DNA of 64,000 bases. Origin: an uncultured Hyphomicrobium sp. (GTDB lineage Bacteria; Pseudomonadota; Alphaproteobacteria; Rhizobiales; Hyphomicrobiaceae). Numbering within the stretch: the stretch's first letter is position 1; every line of letters begins with the position of its first letter. Below, in pieces: positions 17,664 through 25,982 of this stretch. The position numbers and the translations under genes are program-made. The stretch covers positions 434,001-498,000 of the forward strand of contig CAKTFJ010000002.1 in assembly GCA_934555825.1 (NCBI GenBank), read 5' to 3'. The notes under the pieces are model-generated. The model was not told the DNA's origin and did no database searches. It was given only the letters and a program-made list of their open reading frames with translations.

Positions 17664-18830
17664 GTGGGGCGCGCATCGACGTCTGAGACCACCTGTGGGG
17701 TTGGCGTTGCCAGCACCGCTGCTACGGCTATCGGCGAGGCCGTGTCCGAACTCAAGGCGGCGTTGTCGGGCGACTTCCAACACATCATTGCGTTCTTTTC
17801 TGCCGACTACGATGCAGCAGGGCTCGCCACTGCGCTTGGCGAAGCATTTCCGCGCGTCGCCATCAGCGGATGCTCGACGGCCGGAGGCATCGGGCCGGAC
17901 GGTCTCATGGAAAGCGGGGTGCTGCTCATCGCATTTCCGCATGACGGCTTTCGTATCCACACCGGCGTGATCGAGGATGTGGGCGCGTTCGGCGTCGAGC
18001 GGGCGAGCGAGATCGTGCGTGGCCTCAAGGCGCAAGTGGGCCTCAACATCGATAGTCCTATCGCGGAGCGTGTGTTCGGCGTCATGCTGGTGGACGGGCT
18101 TTCCAACGCAGAAGAACCGTTGCTCGCGGCCGTACATTGGGCGTGCGGCGACATGCAGCTCATCGGCGGTTCGGCGGGCGATGGGCTCTCGTTTGATGGG
18201 ACGTCGCTCATTCACGAAGGCCGCCTGCTCGACCGTGCGGCGATCCTGATGATGATCGAAAGCGATTTTCCGTTCCGTATTTTTAAAACGTCGAATTTCG
18301 AGCCGACCGACATCAAGCTCGTTGTGACGGCCGCGGATACGGAAACGCGTACGGTCCACGAACTTAACGCAGAGCCTGCCGCGCGCGAATACGCGGCTGC
18401 AATTGGGTTGATGCTCGACGACCTCGGCCCCTTCAGCTTTGCCTCTTATCCTTTGGTCGTAAAAGTCGGCGGTGATTATTATTGCCGCTCGATCCGCAAC
18501 ATGAATCCGGATGGAAGTCTGTCGTTCTTCTGCGCCATAGACGAAGGTCTCGTATTCACGGTGGCGCGACCGGAGGATATGTTGAGTGCAACGGCCAGAA
18601 CTCTTGCGGATCTGGATCGTAGCCTCGGAGGCGTCGATCTCGTGCTCGGCTTCGATTGCGTCCTGAGGCGGCTAGATGCCCAGAACCGCCAGATCCGCCG
18701 GAAGATGGAGGATCTTTACAGGAGCTATGGCGTCGTGGGCTTTCATACTTACGGCGAGCAGCTCAACGCGATGCACCTCAATCAGACGTTGACGGGTGTC
18801 GCTTTCGGAGCGCGGCGAGGTGCCGGGTGA
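17664..18830 (+). CDS. FIST-domain sensor, NosP-like
   Basis: A 388-residue protein with FIST_N followed by FIST_C; it has no transmembrane segment. Key segments are VAISGCSTAGGIGPDG, VMLVDGLSNAEEPLLAAV and LIGGSAGDGLSFD, with the C-terminal LVLGFDCVLRRL and VVGFHTYGEQLNAMHLNQTLTGVAF. NosP of Pseudomonas is a FIST protein that binds NO through heme and controls the kinase NahK, encoded beside it; the same layout is seen here. The GTG at 17664 has AGGGAG seven bases upstream; the frame extends farther but lacks a site. NO sensing is inferred from layout and nearness to nor. Confidence 0.82.
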   Translation: MGRASTSETTCGVGVASTAATAIGEAVSELKAALSGDFQHIIAFFSADYDAAGLATALGEAFPRVAISGCSTAGGIGPDGLMESGVLLIAFPHDGFRIHTGVIEDVGAFGVERASEIVRGLKAQVGLNIDSPIAERVFGVMLVDGLSNAEEPLLAAVHWACGDMQLIGGSAGDGLSFDGTSLIHEGRLLDRAAILMMIESDFPFRIFKTSNFEPTDIKLVVTAADTETRTVHELNAEPAAREYAAAIGLMLDDLGPFSFASYPLVVKVGGDYYCRSIRNMNPDGSLSFFCAIDEGLVFTVARPEDMLSATARTLADLDRSLGGVDLVLGFDCVLRRLDAQNRQIRRKMEDLYRSYGVVGFHTYGEQLNAMHLNQTLTGVAFGARRGAG

Positions 18831-20242
18831 CACAGCCAAACCAAACCGTGGCAGACCAATCGGGATCGGATGTGCGCGACTTGGACGCCCGTGACAGGAC
18901 GATCGCCGAACTTGAGCGGCAAAACCGCAAACTTGCAAAAATCAACGCCGCGCTTATGCAGCGCGTCGAGCGGTCCATGGATTATCAGGCGAACGCCTAT
19001 TCCATGTTCCAGACTGCGATCGGGCTGGAGACGCAGGTGCGTGCGCGCACGGACGAGCTTAAGGCGGCTCTCGACCGGCTCGAACGAACGAACGATGCGT
19101 TGCGCACGGCGCGCGATGCTGCCGAGCGCGCAAATCGCTTCAAGACTCGCTTCTTCACAGCGGTTGGGCACGATCTCCTGCAGCCGCTACATGCGGCGCG
19201 CCTTTCGCTTTCCGCGCTTGCCGAGAGTGGTGTGTCTCCCTACGCGCGCCTGATCGGGCAGGTCGATCATTCGCTCTCGACGATTGAGGAGCTGCTCCGC
19301 ACCATCCTTGATCTCTCGAAGCTCGAGTCGGGAGCTTTCCGCCCGTCTCTACAAGCTGTCGGGATCAAGGATCTCTTGCAATCCGTCCTGCTCGATATGG
19401 CTCCCATTGCGCGCGAGAAGGGAATTGCGCTCTCGATCCGTGCGCCGGACGCCGCGGTGATCTCGGATCCGCTCATGATGCGGCGGATATTGCAAAATCT
19501 GCTCGCGAATGCCGTGCAATACACGGACGAGGGCCGCGTGCTGCTCACCGCGCGTCGGCGCGGGGCGGAGGTGCGTATCGACGTCTGGGATACTGGACCT
19601 GGAATCGCGCCTGCCGAGCAGTCCAAGATTTTCGAGGAGTTTCAGCGTGGTGCGGCCGGGGAGCGATCGCACGGCGGCGGCTTCGGGATCGGGCTCGCGA
19701 TCATTTCGCGCATGATCGAGGCTCTGGGACATAAGATCGAGCTCTGCTCGGAGCCCGGGCGCGGCACACGCTTTTCCGTCTCCGTGCCGCTCGCGCCGGA
19801 CGACGCCGTCGTTGCGCGTGTTCTGACAGGCGGTGCGCGGCAGGAAGCAGCGTCGCGTATCTACGGGCTGGGAGCGCTGAAAGTGCTCGTGATCGACAAC
19901 GATCTCGCCGTGCGCCAGGCCATGGGCGCGCTGCTGGATCGCTGGGGATGCGAGTCGCGTCTCTTTGCCGGTCTCGATGAGATCGAGACGCTGCTCGGCT
20001 CAGAGCCCGCCTTCACGCCCGACATTGTTCTTGCGGATTTTCACCTCGACGATGGGCAGTCGGGCCTCGCGGCCGTCGCGCGTCTGCGTGAAGTGCGGGG
20101 CTTGCCCATTCCTGCCGTCGTGATCACGGCCGATCATTCATCTGAAGTATCGGATGCCGTCGGAGCAGCAGGTTGCGAAATTTTGCGTAAGCCCGTGAAG
20201 CCTGCCGAGCTTCGGGCGCTCATCACGCATCTGCTGGGTTGA
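18827..20242 (+). CDS. Hybrid histidine kinase, NahK-like, partner of the FIST sensor
   Basis: A 471-residue soluble hybrid kinase. An N-terminal coiled coil (residues about 20-105) leads to the phospho-acceptor His115 in FFTAVGHDLLQPLHAARL, then the ATPase boxes ILQNLLANAVQYT, DTGPGIA and GGFGIGLAI, and a C-terminal receiver with Asp404 (DIVLADFHLDDG) and the late lysine in LRKPVKP. The start is a GTG overlapping the FIST stop in GTGA, so sensor and kinase are translationally coupled. No PAS domain is present, which implies that input comes from the FIST protein. Phosphotransfer may reach the convergently encoded NarL-type regulator. Confidence 0.88.
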   Translation: MTQPNQTVADQSGSDVRDLDARDRTIAELERQNRKLAKINAALMQRVERSMDYQANAYSMFQTAIGLETQVRARTDELKAALDRLERTNDALRTARDAAERANRFKTRFFTAVGHDLLQPLHAARLSLSALAESGVSPYARLIGQVDHSLSTIEELLRTILDLSKLESGAFRPSLQAVGIKDLLQSVLLDMAPIAREKGIALSIRAPDAAVISDPLMMRRILQNLLANAVQYTDEGRVLLTARRRGAEVRIDVWDTGPGIAPAEQSKIFEEFQRGAAGERSHGGGFGIGLAIISRMIEALGHKIELCSEPGRGTRFSVSVPLAPDDAVVARVLTGGARQEAASRIYGLGALKVLVIDNDLAVRQAMGALLDRWGCESRLFAGLDEIETLLGSEPAFTPDIVLADFHLDDGQSGLAAVARLREVRGLPIPAVVITADHSSEVSDAVGAAGCEILRKPVKPAELRALITHLLG

Positions 20243-20258
20243 GTCTCCCGGTTCATCG

Positions 20259-20283
20259 GGCGCGCGTTGACGTGTCGCGCGCC
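20259..20283. terminator. Hairpin between convergent kinase and regulator genes
   Basis: GGCGCGCG and CGCGCGCC form a perfect 8-base stem with a 9-base loop in the 48-base gap between two converging stops. No U run follows on either strand, so a bidirectional terminator is plausible but not certain. Confidence 0.45.
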
Positions 20284-20290
20284 TGGGAGA

Positions 20291-20980
20291 TCAAGAACGC
20301 GCGCCATCCTTGTCGTCGCGCGCGCCTGCTGTCGCGAGGATGGCATCGTAATCGAGGCGAGCAACTTCAATCACCGCTTGCGTGCGGGAGACGACGTTGA
20401 GCTTGCGCATGATCTCGGAGACGTGGGCCTTGACCGTCGTTTCACCGACGCCAAGCTCGTGCGCGATCTGTTTGTTGAGCTTGCCTTGGCGCACCATCTG
20501 CAACACGCGCAGTTGCTGGCGGGTGAGGGAGGCGACGCGCGCGGCGAGGTCCGTATCGCGAGAGGCCGTATCGGCGGCCGGTGGCTCATAGCCTTTGGGC
20601 AGCACGACGAGCCCGGCCATCACGTCTTGGATCGCTTCCGAAAGGTCTGCCTTCTTGACCGACTTCGAGATGTAACCTGCTGCGCCGCACGTCATCGCTT
20701 CATGGATGATGCGCGGATCCTCGTGGGCCGACACCACCAGGATGGGTTGCTTCGGGCGCGCGGCGCGCAGCTCGATCAGGCCATCGAAGCCGCGCGTGCC
20801 CGGCATGGAGAGATCCAGCAGCAGAAGATCGAACGGCTCTCCGTTTTGGAGCGCTTCGCGGGCGGCGGAGATGGAGGAGGCTTCGACGATCTCGGCCTCC
20901 TGATAGGCCGATTGGATCGCGACGGCGAGTGCATCGCGAAAGAGGGGATGATCGTCGACGATCAAAAATCTGACCGCCAT
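20291..20980 (-). CDS. NarL/FixJ-family response regulator
   Basis: A 229-residue regulator with a receiver domain (acid pocket D9-D10, phospho-acceptor Asp56 in LLLLDLSMPG, and the lysine in YISKSVKKADL) and a LuxR-type helix-turn-helix at residues about 155-215 (LTRQQLRVLQMVRQGKLNKQIAHELGVGETTVKAHVSEIMRKL). The frame is open to 21184, but the ATG at 20980 starts the receiver domain properly and has AAGGA nine bases upstream. It converges on the NahK-like kinase and is its likely partner. Confidence 0.9.
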   Translation of the reverse strand: MAVRFLIVDDHPLFRDALAVAIQSAYQEAEIVEASSISAAREALQNGEPFDLLLLDLSMPGTRGFDGLIELRAARPKQPILVVSAHEDPRIIHEAMTCGAAGYISKSVKKADLSEAIQDVMAGLVVLPKGYEPPAADTASRDTDLAARVASLTRQQLRVLQMVRQGKLNKQIAHELGVGETTVKAHVSEIMRKLNVVSRTQAVIEVARLDYDAILATAGARDDKDGARS

Positions 20981-21342
20981 GCGCTTCGAATTCCTTGTGG
21001 CTGGTCTGGATGGCCGGAGAGATTTTGGCTCTCCTCGGAGTGTCAGATTGGAGCGCGTTAAGGCCGCTTCGCAAGGGTAAAAAGGTCGAGTGGCGACATT
21101 TCCCGCCTGAGACGCCCGATTGCGGGGCAGCGTATGATTAATTTTCGAGCTGGTGGCCTGTCGACGCCGCAATAGTTTGAGCATGTTACTTGTGCTCGCT
21201 TCATCCCTCGGTCCAACTTGGAAACACGGGAATGCTTGTCTATAGTGCGCTGCGCCAGGACTATTAGGGGACCGGGTTCGGGGTGGCGAAGGTTTCGCAG
21301 ACTTGGCATTGTGTCGCGCGTTGATTGGGGGGCTTTGGGGGG
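20981..21342. other. 362-base intergenic region, no gene seen
   Basis: This spacer separates the NarL-type regulator from the OmpA/BON gene. It holds a small hairpin at 21016-21034 (GGAGAG, seven-base loop, CTCTCC) in the presumed leader of the regulator. Open frames here have unlike-coding composition. A promoter for each divergent gene must lie here, but no clear box pair stands out. Confidence 0.5.
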
Positions 21343-23007
21343 ATGAAGTGCAATCCTTCGCGGTGGCTTTGGGGTCTTATTCCGATCGCCATGCTGACCT
21401 GGGGGACGTTTTTTCGTGAGCGCCCCAACGTCGAGACCGACCTGACGGCGCGCGCCGAGGAAGCGCTTAATGTGGCTGGCCAATCCTGGGCCAGCGTGCG
21501 TCTCAACGGACGCGACGCCATCATCACAGGACGGGCCCAAAAGGACGGCGAGGCTAAAGTCGCGCTCGACGCCGTGCGCGCGGTCTGGGGCATTCGCACC
21601 GTTCAGCTCAAAACCGATCTCGCCGGTGCGCCTGCCCCTTCGTTCGGAGTAGGTCCGGGCGCCGAGCGTGAACTCGCGCGTGGGGTTGCGCCTGAGGCCA
21701 TCGAAAACGCGGGCGTCGATGCGATTCGCCAAGCCGAGGCCGAGCGGGAGGCTTTGCGTCAGGCACAGGCTGACGCGGAGGAGCTAACGGCGCGGCAGGA
21801 GGCAGAAGCGCTCCGCGCCAAAGAAGCGGCCGCCGTGGAGCTTGCTGCCCGCGAAGCCGAGGACAAAGCGCGGCGTGACAGGGAAGCTGCGGCAGCGCGA
21901 GAAGCGGCAGAAGCGGAAGCTGAGCGAAAGGCCCGGCTAGAGCAGGAAGCCGCCGCGCAGCGTGCTCAGGCTGCGACGCAGGCTGCGCTCAAGGCGCAAC
22001 GCGATGCCGAGGCTGCGGAGTTGCAGGCTCAGAAAGCTGCGGATGCGAAGGCTGCCCGTGAGGAGGCCATCGCCGCGCGCGATGCCGCCGACGCGGATGC
22101 ACAGATCCGGGCGAAGCAAGAGGCCGATGCCGCCGCTGCCCGGCGAGCGCAGCAGGCGACCCAGGCGGCGCTCAAGGCTCAACGAGACGCAGAGGCGGAC
22201 GGGGCCGTCGTAGCGCCGCCCCAAGAGGATGCCGAACAGAAGGCTCGGCTTGAAGCGCTGGGTCGAGAGGCCGATAGGCTGCGCGCCGAGGCTCAGGCTG
22301 CCGCGCAGCGGAAAGCCCAGGAGGATGCGGAGCAGAGGGCGCGGCTAGAGGCTTTAGCCCAGGAGGCAGATCGACTGCGCGCGGAGGCCGCGGCCGAAAA
22401 AGCGCGCCGTGAGGCCGAGACTGCTGCGGCCGCTGAGACGGCCCGCCGCGAGGCTGAAGCCGCTGCGGCTGCGGAGCAGGCCCGTTGGGCGGCTGAAGCG
22501 GCAGCTGCAGCAGAGACCGCTCGTCGCGATGCTGAAGATGCTGCCGCGGCCGAGAAGGCGCGGCAGGAGGCCGAAGCAGCGGCCGCCAAGAAGGCGCGGG
22601 AAGAAGCGGAACGCGCCGCGCGCAAGACGACCGAGGAAACGCGCGCGTGTGAAAGGCGTCTCGCGGATGCCGCAAAGCGGGGCGTCATCTTGTTCGACTG
22701 GGCGAGTGATGCAATCGACCGCAAGAGCGCACGCACGATCGCCCGCCTCGCAGAGATTATCGTTTCGTGTCCGGGCTCGCGCGTCGAGGTGGAGGGGCAT
22801 ACCGACGCCGAGGGTATCCCTGAACGCAACCAACCGCTGTCGGAGCGTCGCGCCCAGGCGGTCGTCGACAGTCTGGTGGCAGCCGGTGTGCCCGCAGAAC
22901 GCCTGACGTCGGTCGGCTATGCCGCGGAACGTCCTGTCGCCACCAACGACACGCAGGCGGGCCGGGCCAAGAACCGGCGGATCGAGTTCAGGGTGTTTCT
23001 TGATTGA
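21343..23007 (+). CDS. BON/coiled-coil/OmpA envelope protein
   Basis: A 554-residue protein with one N-terminal transmembrane helix (residues about 8-22), a BON-like domain (residues 32-90, AEEALNVAGQSWASVRLNGRDAIITGRA), about 290 residues of Ala/Glu/Arg/Gln-rich coiled coil, and a C-terminal OmpA peptidoglycan-binding domain (VEVEGHTDAEGIPERNQPLSERRA...VGYAAERP). It probably links the inner membrane to peptidoglycan with a long helical stalk. The ATG at 21343 lies behind a G-rich site; a TTG at 21325 is less likely. It heads a cluster with a 32-residue membrane peptide and a helix-hairpin-helix protein. Function undescribed as far as I know. Confidence 0.85.
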   Translation: MKCNPSRWLWGLIPIAMLTWGTFFRERPNVETDLTARAEEALNVAGQSWASVRLNGRDAIITGRAQKDGEAKVALDAVRAVWGIRTVQLKTDLAGAPAPSFGVGPGAERELARGVAPEAIENAGVDAIRQAEAEREALRQAQADAEELTARQEAEALRAKEAAAVELAAREAEDKARRDREAAAAREAAEAEAERKARLEQEAAAQRAQAATQAALKAQRDAEAAELQAQKAADAKAAREEAIAARDAADADAQIRAKQEADAAAARRAQQATQAALKAQRDAEADGAVVAPPQEDAEQKARLEALGREADRLRAEAQAAAQRKAQEDAEQRARLEALAQEADRLRAEAAAEKARREAETAAAAETARREAEAAAAAEQARWAAEAAAAAETARRDAEDAAAAEKARQEAEAAAAKKAREEAERAARKTTEETRACERRLADAAKRGVILFDWASDAIDRKSARTIARLAEIIVSCPGSRVEVEGHTDAEGIPERNQPLSERRAQAVVDSLVAAGVPAERLTSVGYAAERPVATNDTQAGRAKNRRIEFRVFLD

Positions 23008-23041
23008 GCCCTCGACGGGGCCGTAGCCGGGGGAGCGTGAG

Positions 23042-23140
23042 ATGGAATACCTGGTCGTACAATTGTTCTGGTATCTGGTGGCGGCTTTCGCCATCGGGCT
23101 GGTTGTGGGGTGGATCAGCTGCGGGCGGGTCGAAGACTGA
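23042..23140 (+). CDS. 32-residue single-helix membrane peptide
   Basis: A short open frame starting MEYLVVQLFWYLVAAF and ending in ISCGRVED: one hydrophobic helix with small-residue spacing GLVVGW and a single cysteine at the end of the helix. GGGGGAG lies six bases before the ATG. It fits between the OmpA/BON gene (34 bases upstream) and the helix-hairpin-helix gene (42 bases downstream), with the same strand. The strong ribosome site and membrane-like composition support expression. Function unknown. Confidence 0.65.
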   Translation: MEYLVVQLFWYLVAAFAIGLVVGWISCGRVED

Positions 23141-23182
23141 GCCGGGCCTCTCGGCGCGGTCTTTGAAAGGGAGTTGGGGCGT

Positions 23183-25108
23183 ATGACGATTTTGCTGGTG
23201 CAGACTTTCCTCTTGCTGCTGGGGGCCTTTCTGCTCGGCGCCTCGCTCGCTTGCCTTCTCCGCCGTGCTTTTGCCGGCCGGCAGTCGGAGCCCGCCATCG
23301 TTGGGGGATCGCCAAGTTACGCTGCGGCCCCGGCTTCTCAGCAGGTTGTTCACGCTGGCGATGCCGACCGCTTCGGTCGCGCGTTGACCGGCGGGTACGA
23401 GGCCGCGCCGCTCCAACCGGCCACTGGGCCTGTCGTCGAAGTGCAACCACGACCGCCCGTCCGCGTTTCGCCGTTGATCGAGCCCGTCGATCCGCCTGCT
23501 TCGCCCGTTGCGGCCGAACCCCAATCCGAGCCTGTTTTCGAACCGTCGCCTCAGCCGGAGCCCGTCGCGGCTGCCGCGCCTGAGACGGATGAGCAGCCGA
23601 GTGCAGGGCAGAGCTATACGCAGGTGGCGCTCGCAGTGGCGGCCGGTGCGGCCGCTGCCGCGGCGGCGAGGGGGCTCGCGTTGCAAGAGGACGAACACGC
23701 GGCAAACGACACGGAGCCCGCCGCCGCTTTTGCGGGTGCCAGGGTCGATGTCGACGGCGTCGATCTCAACACGTACACCGAAATCGCGTCTGGAGAGCCT
23801 TCGGGTGTCGATGCGTCCGATTTTGCAGAGGTCGCGCGCTCGGCGCGACCGGACGAGAGTGAGGCGCGCGACGACGCGGCTCAGGACGAGGACATCGCCG
23901 TTGCGGACTCGAGCTCCGGTTCAGAGGCATCCGACGAGCCAAGTTACACGGAAATTGCGCTCGCAGGCGCAGGTCTCGCGGCTGCGGCCGCTGCTGCGGG
24001 GGGGCTCGACGACGAGGACGACGAACGCGTGGAGGCCGAACAGACGGCGTCGGCTTCCGAGGGGGATACGCTGTTTCCCGACGCGGACACGCCGCCTGCC
24101 GTGCTCGCGGCGGAGGGGGATGACCTCACTCGCATTCATTCCATCGACGCGGGAGTGAGAGAGCGGCTCAATCGCCTCGGAGTGACGCGCTTTTCCGAAA
24201 TTGGCGTGTGGTCGGCTTCGGATCTCACCCACTTCAGCCAAAGCCTGGGCGTCGTTCCGGGGCGCATCGAGCAGGAGAACTGGGTTGGCCAGGCGCAGGT
24301 GCTCGCGAGCGCTGGGGTCACCGATTATTCGCGTTGGCGGGGTGACGAACGTGGCGAGCAGGCTGCCGCGCCGGCCGATGGCGAGCGGCTTCATCGCATT
24401 ATCGGAATCGATCCCGAGTCTGAAGCGGTTCTGCGCGCAAATGGCGTGACGCGCCTTACCGACATCGCCGCTTGGACCGACGACGACGTCTTCCTTTACG
24501 AGGACGCTCTCGGTGCACCGGGGCGCATCAGCCGGGAAAACTGGGTCGAGCAAGCCCGCTTCCTCACGCGCGGTTCGGGTGTTGCGAGCGCAATCGAAAA
24601 CATTTCTGCGCCCGCGGCAGGTGCGGCGGCGGCCGCCGCTGCCGCGGTTGTGGCCGCGGTCGCATCCGAGGACTATGCCGAGACGACGGAAACGGATGCA
24701 GGCGCTGCCGACACCGAAACTTTCGAAGCGGATGGCGATACGGAGGGCTCAGAGCCTGTCGTGACGGCCTCCGGTCCGCGGAGCGATGCCGTTGCGGGTT
24801 TGCGGTCGGTGCGGTCTGAAGCGCTGCGTGGAACGGGAAGCGGTTTCGGAACGCCTGTTACGGGAGACGTGGACGATCTGAAGCGGATCCGCGGCATCGG
24901 CGTGCTGATTGAAAAGAAGCTGCATTCGCTCGGCGTCATCAGCTACGAGCAGGTTGCGAACTGGACCGGCGAGGACATCGACCGGATCAGTCAGTTGCTT
25001 GATTTCAAAGGGCGGATCGAGCGCGAGAACTGGATCGAGCAGGCGCGCATCCTGGCGTCCGGTGGGCAGACGGAATTTTCTCGCCGCGTCGACCGCGGCG
25101 AGGTTTAG
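23183..25108 (+). CDS. Membrane-anchored protein with three helix-hairpin-helix-like repeats
   Basis: A 641-residue protein with an N-terminal transmembrane helix (LLVQTFLLLLGAFLLGASLACLL), a long Ala/Glu/Pro/Asp-rich acidic linker, and three copies of a 60-65-residue repeat beginning near residues 313, 402 and 564. Each copy has an L-x-R-I-x-x-I-D/G start, a GVxxxxxIAxW core and ends in GRIxxENWxxQAxxL. These resemble the helix-hairpin-helix domains in predicted 5' nuclease-like and NuoE-extension proteins, which can bind DNA non-specifically or mediate protein contacts. The ATG at 23183 has AAGGGAG nine bases upstream. It closes the three-gene envelope cluster; role unknown. Confidence 0.8.
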   Translation: MTILLVQTFLLLLGAFLLGASLACLLRRAFAGRQSEPAIVGGSPSYAAAPASQQVVHAGDADRFGRALTGGYEAAPLQPATGPVVEVQPRPPVRVSPLIEPVDPPASPVAAEPQSEPVFEPSPQPEPVAAAAPETDEQPSAGQSYTQVALAVAAGAAAAAAARGLALQEDEHAANDTEPAAAFAGARVDVDGVDLNTYTEIASGEPSGVDASDFAEVARSARPDESEARDDAAQDEDIAVADSSSGSEASDEPSYTEIALAGAGLAAAAAAAGGLDDEDDERVEAEQTASASEGDTLFPDADTPPAVLAAEGDDLTRIHSIDAGVRERLNRLGVTRFSEIGVWSASDLTHFSQSLGVVPGRIEQENWVGQAQVLASAGVTDYSRWRGDERGEQAAAPADGERLHRIIGIDPESEAVLRANGVTRLTDIAAWTDDDVFLYEDALGAPGRISRENWVEQARFLTRGSGVASAIENISAPAAGAAAAAAAAVVAAVASEDYAETTETDAGAADTETFEADGDTEGSEPVVTASGPRSDAVAGLRSVRSEALRGTGSGFGTPVTGDVDDLKRIRGIGVLIEKKLHSLGVISYEQVANWTGEDIDRISQLLDFKGRIERENWIEQARILASGGQTEFSRRVDRGEV

Positions 25109-25126
25109 ATCTAGATCTTCAAAGTT

Positions 25127-25909
25127 TCATATCTTCCAGCCGGAATGGATGGCCGCGATGCCGCCCGTGAGGTTGCGCACGGAGACACGCTCGAAGCCGG
25201 CGCCACGGATCATTTCGGCGAATGCGTCCTGGTTCGGGAAGCGGCGGATGCTTTCCACCAGATAGCGGTAGGGGTCGGCTGAGCCTGCGGTCATCGCGCC
25301 GAGGCGCGGGATGACTTCGAACGAGTGGAAGTCGTAGATCCGGTCGAGAAGGGGCACCTGGCACTCGGAGAATTCGAGGCAGAGGAAGCGGCCGCCGATC
25401 TTCAGGACGCGGTGCGCCTCCGCGAGCGCCGCCTCGATGTGCGTGACGTTTCGGATGCCGAACGCGATGGTGTAGGCGTCGAAAGTGCCGCTCGGGAAGG
25501 GAAGCGCTTCGGCGTTGCCCTGGGTGAGCCGGATTCGATTGTCGAAGCCTTTCGCCGAGACCTTCCTTTGGCCTTCCGCCAACATTTCGGGGCTGATGTC
25601 GCACAGCACCGCCGTCGCGTTCGGGCCGGAGGCTTCGGCATAGCGGATGGCGATATCGCCGGTGCCACCCGCCACATCCAGCAACTGAAAGGCGCGGTCG
25701 GCCTTTGGCGCGCCGATCATGCCCACGAAGTCGGCTTTCCAGAGCCGATGCAGGCCGCCCGACATCAGGTCGTTCATCAGATCGTAGCGCGAGGCCACCG
25801 ACGAGAACACGGCGTTGACGAGGCCCTGCCGCTCCGTTTCGGGAACGGTGCGGAACCCAAAGGTGTTGGCGGTGCCGGCGTGCGGGGGCGAATTGGTTTC
25901 GTTCGACAT
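25127..25909 (-). CDS. ubiE: UbiE, ubiquinone/menaquinone C-methyltransferase
   Basis: A 260-residue class-I SAM methyltransferase that methylates the quinone ring carbon. [24 protein letters not shown] is the UbiE signature, [15 protein letters not shown] binds SAM, and [32 protein letters not shown] is the second family motif. It converges on the helix-hairpin-helix gene. It stands apart from ubiB, with which it is often paired. It uses the product made by the UbiTUV/UbiD steps encoded 20 kb away. Confidence 0.97.
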   Translation of the reverse strand: MSNETNSPPHAGTANTFGFRTVPETERQGLVNAVFSSVASRYDLMNDLMSGGLHRLWKADFVGMIGAPKADRAFQLLDVAGGTGDIAIRYAEASGPNATAVLCDISPEMLAEGQRKVSAKGFDNRIRLTQGNAEALPFPSGTFDAYTIAFGIRNVTHIEAALAEAHRVLKIGGRFLCLEFSECQVPLLDRIYDFHSFEVIPRLGAMTAGSADPYRYLVESIRRFPNQDAFAEMIRGAGFERVSVRNLTGGIAAIHSGWKI

Positions 25910-25982
25910 GGCTGGACTTTAGAGCCCTTTCCGATGCGATCAAAGCGGGCATTCGAGAGACGGTGACTGCGCCGCAGCCGGA

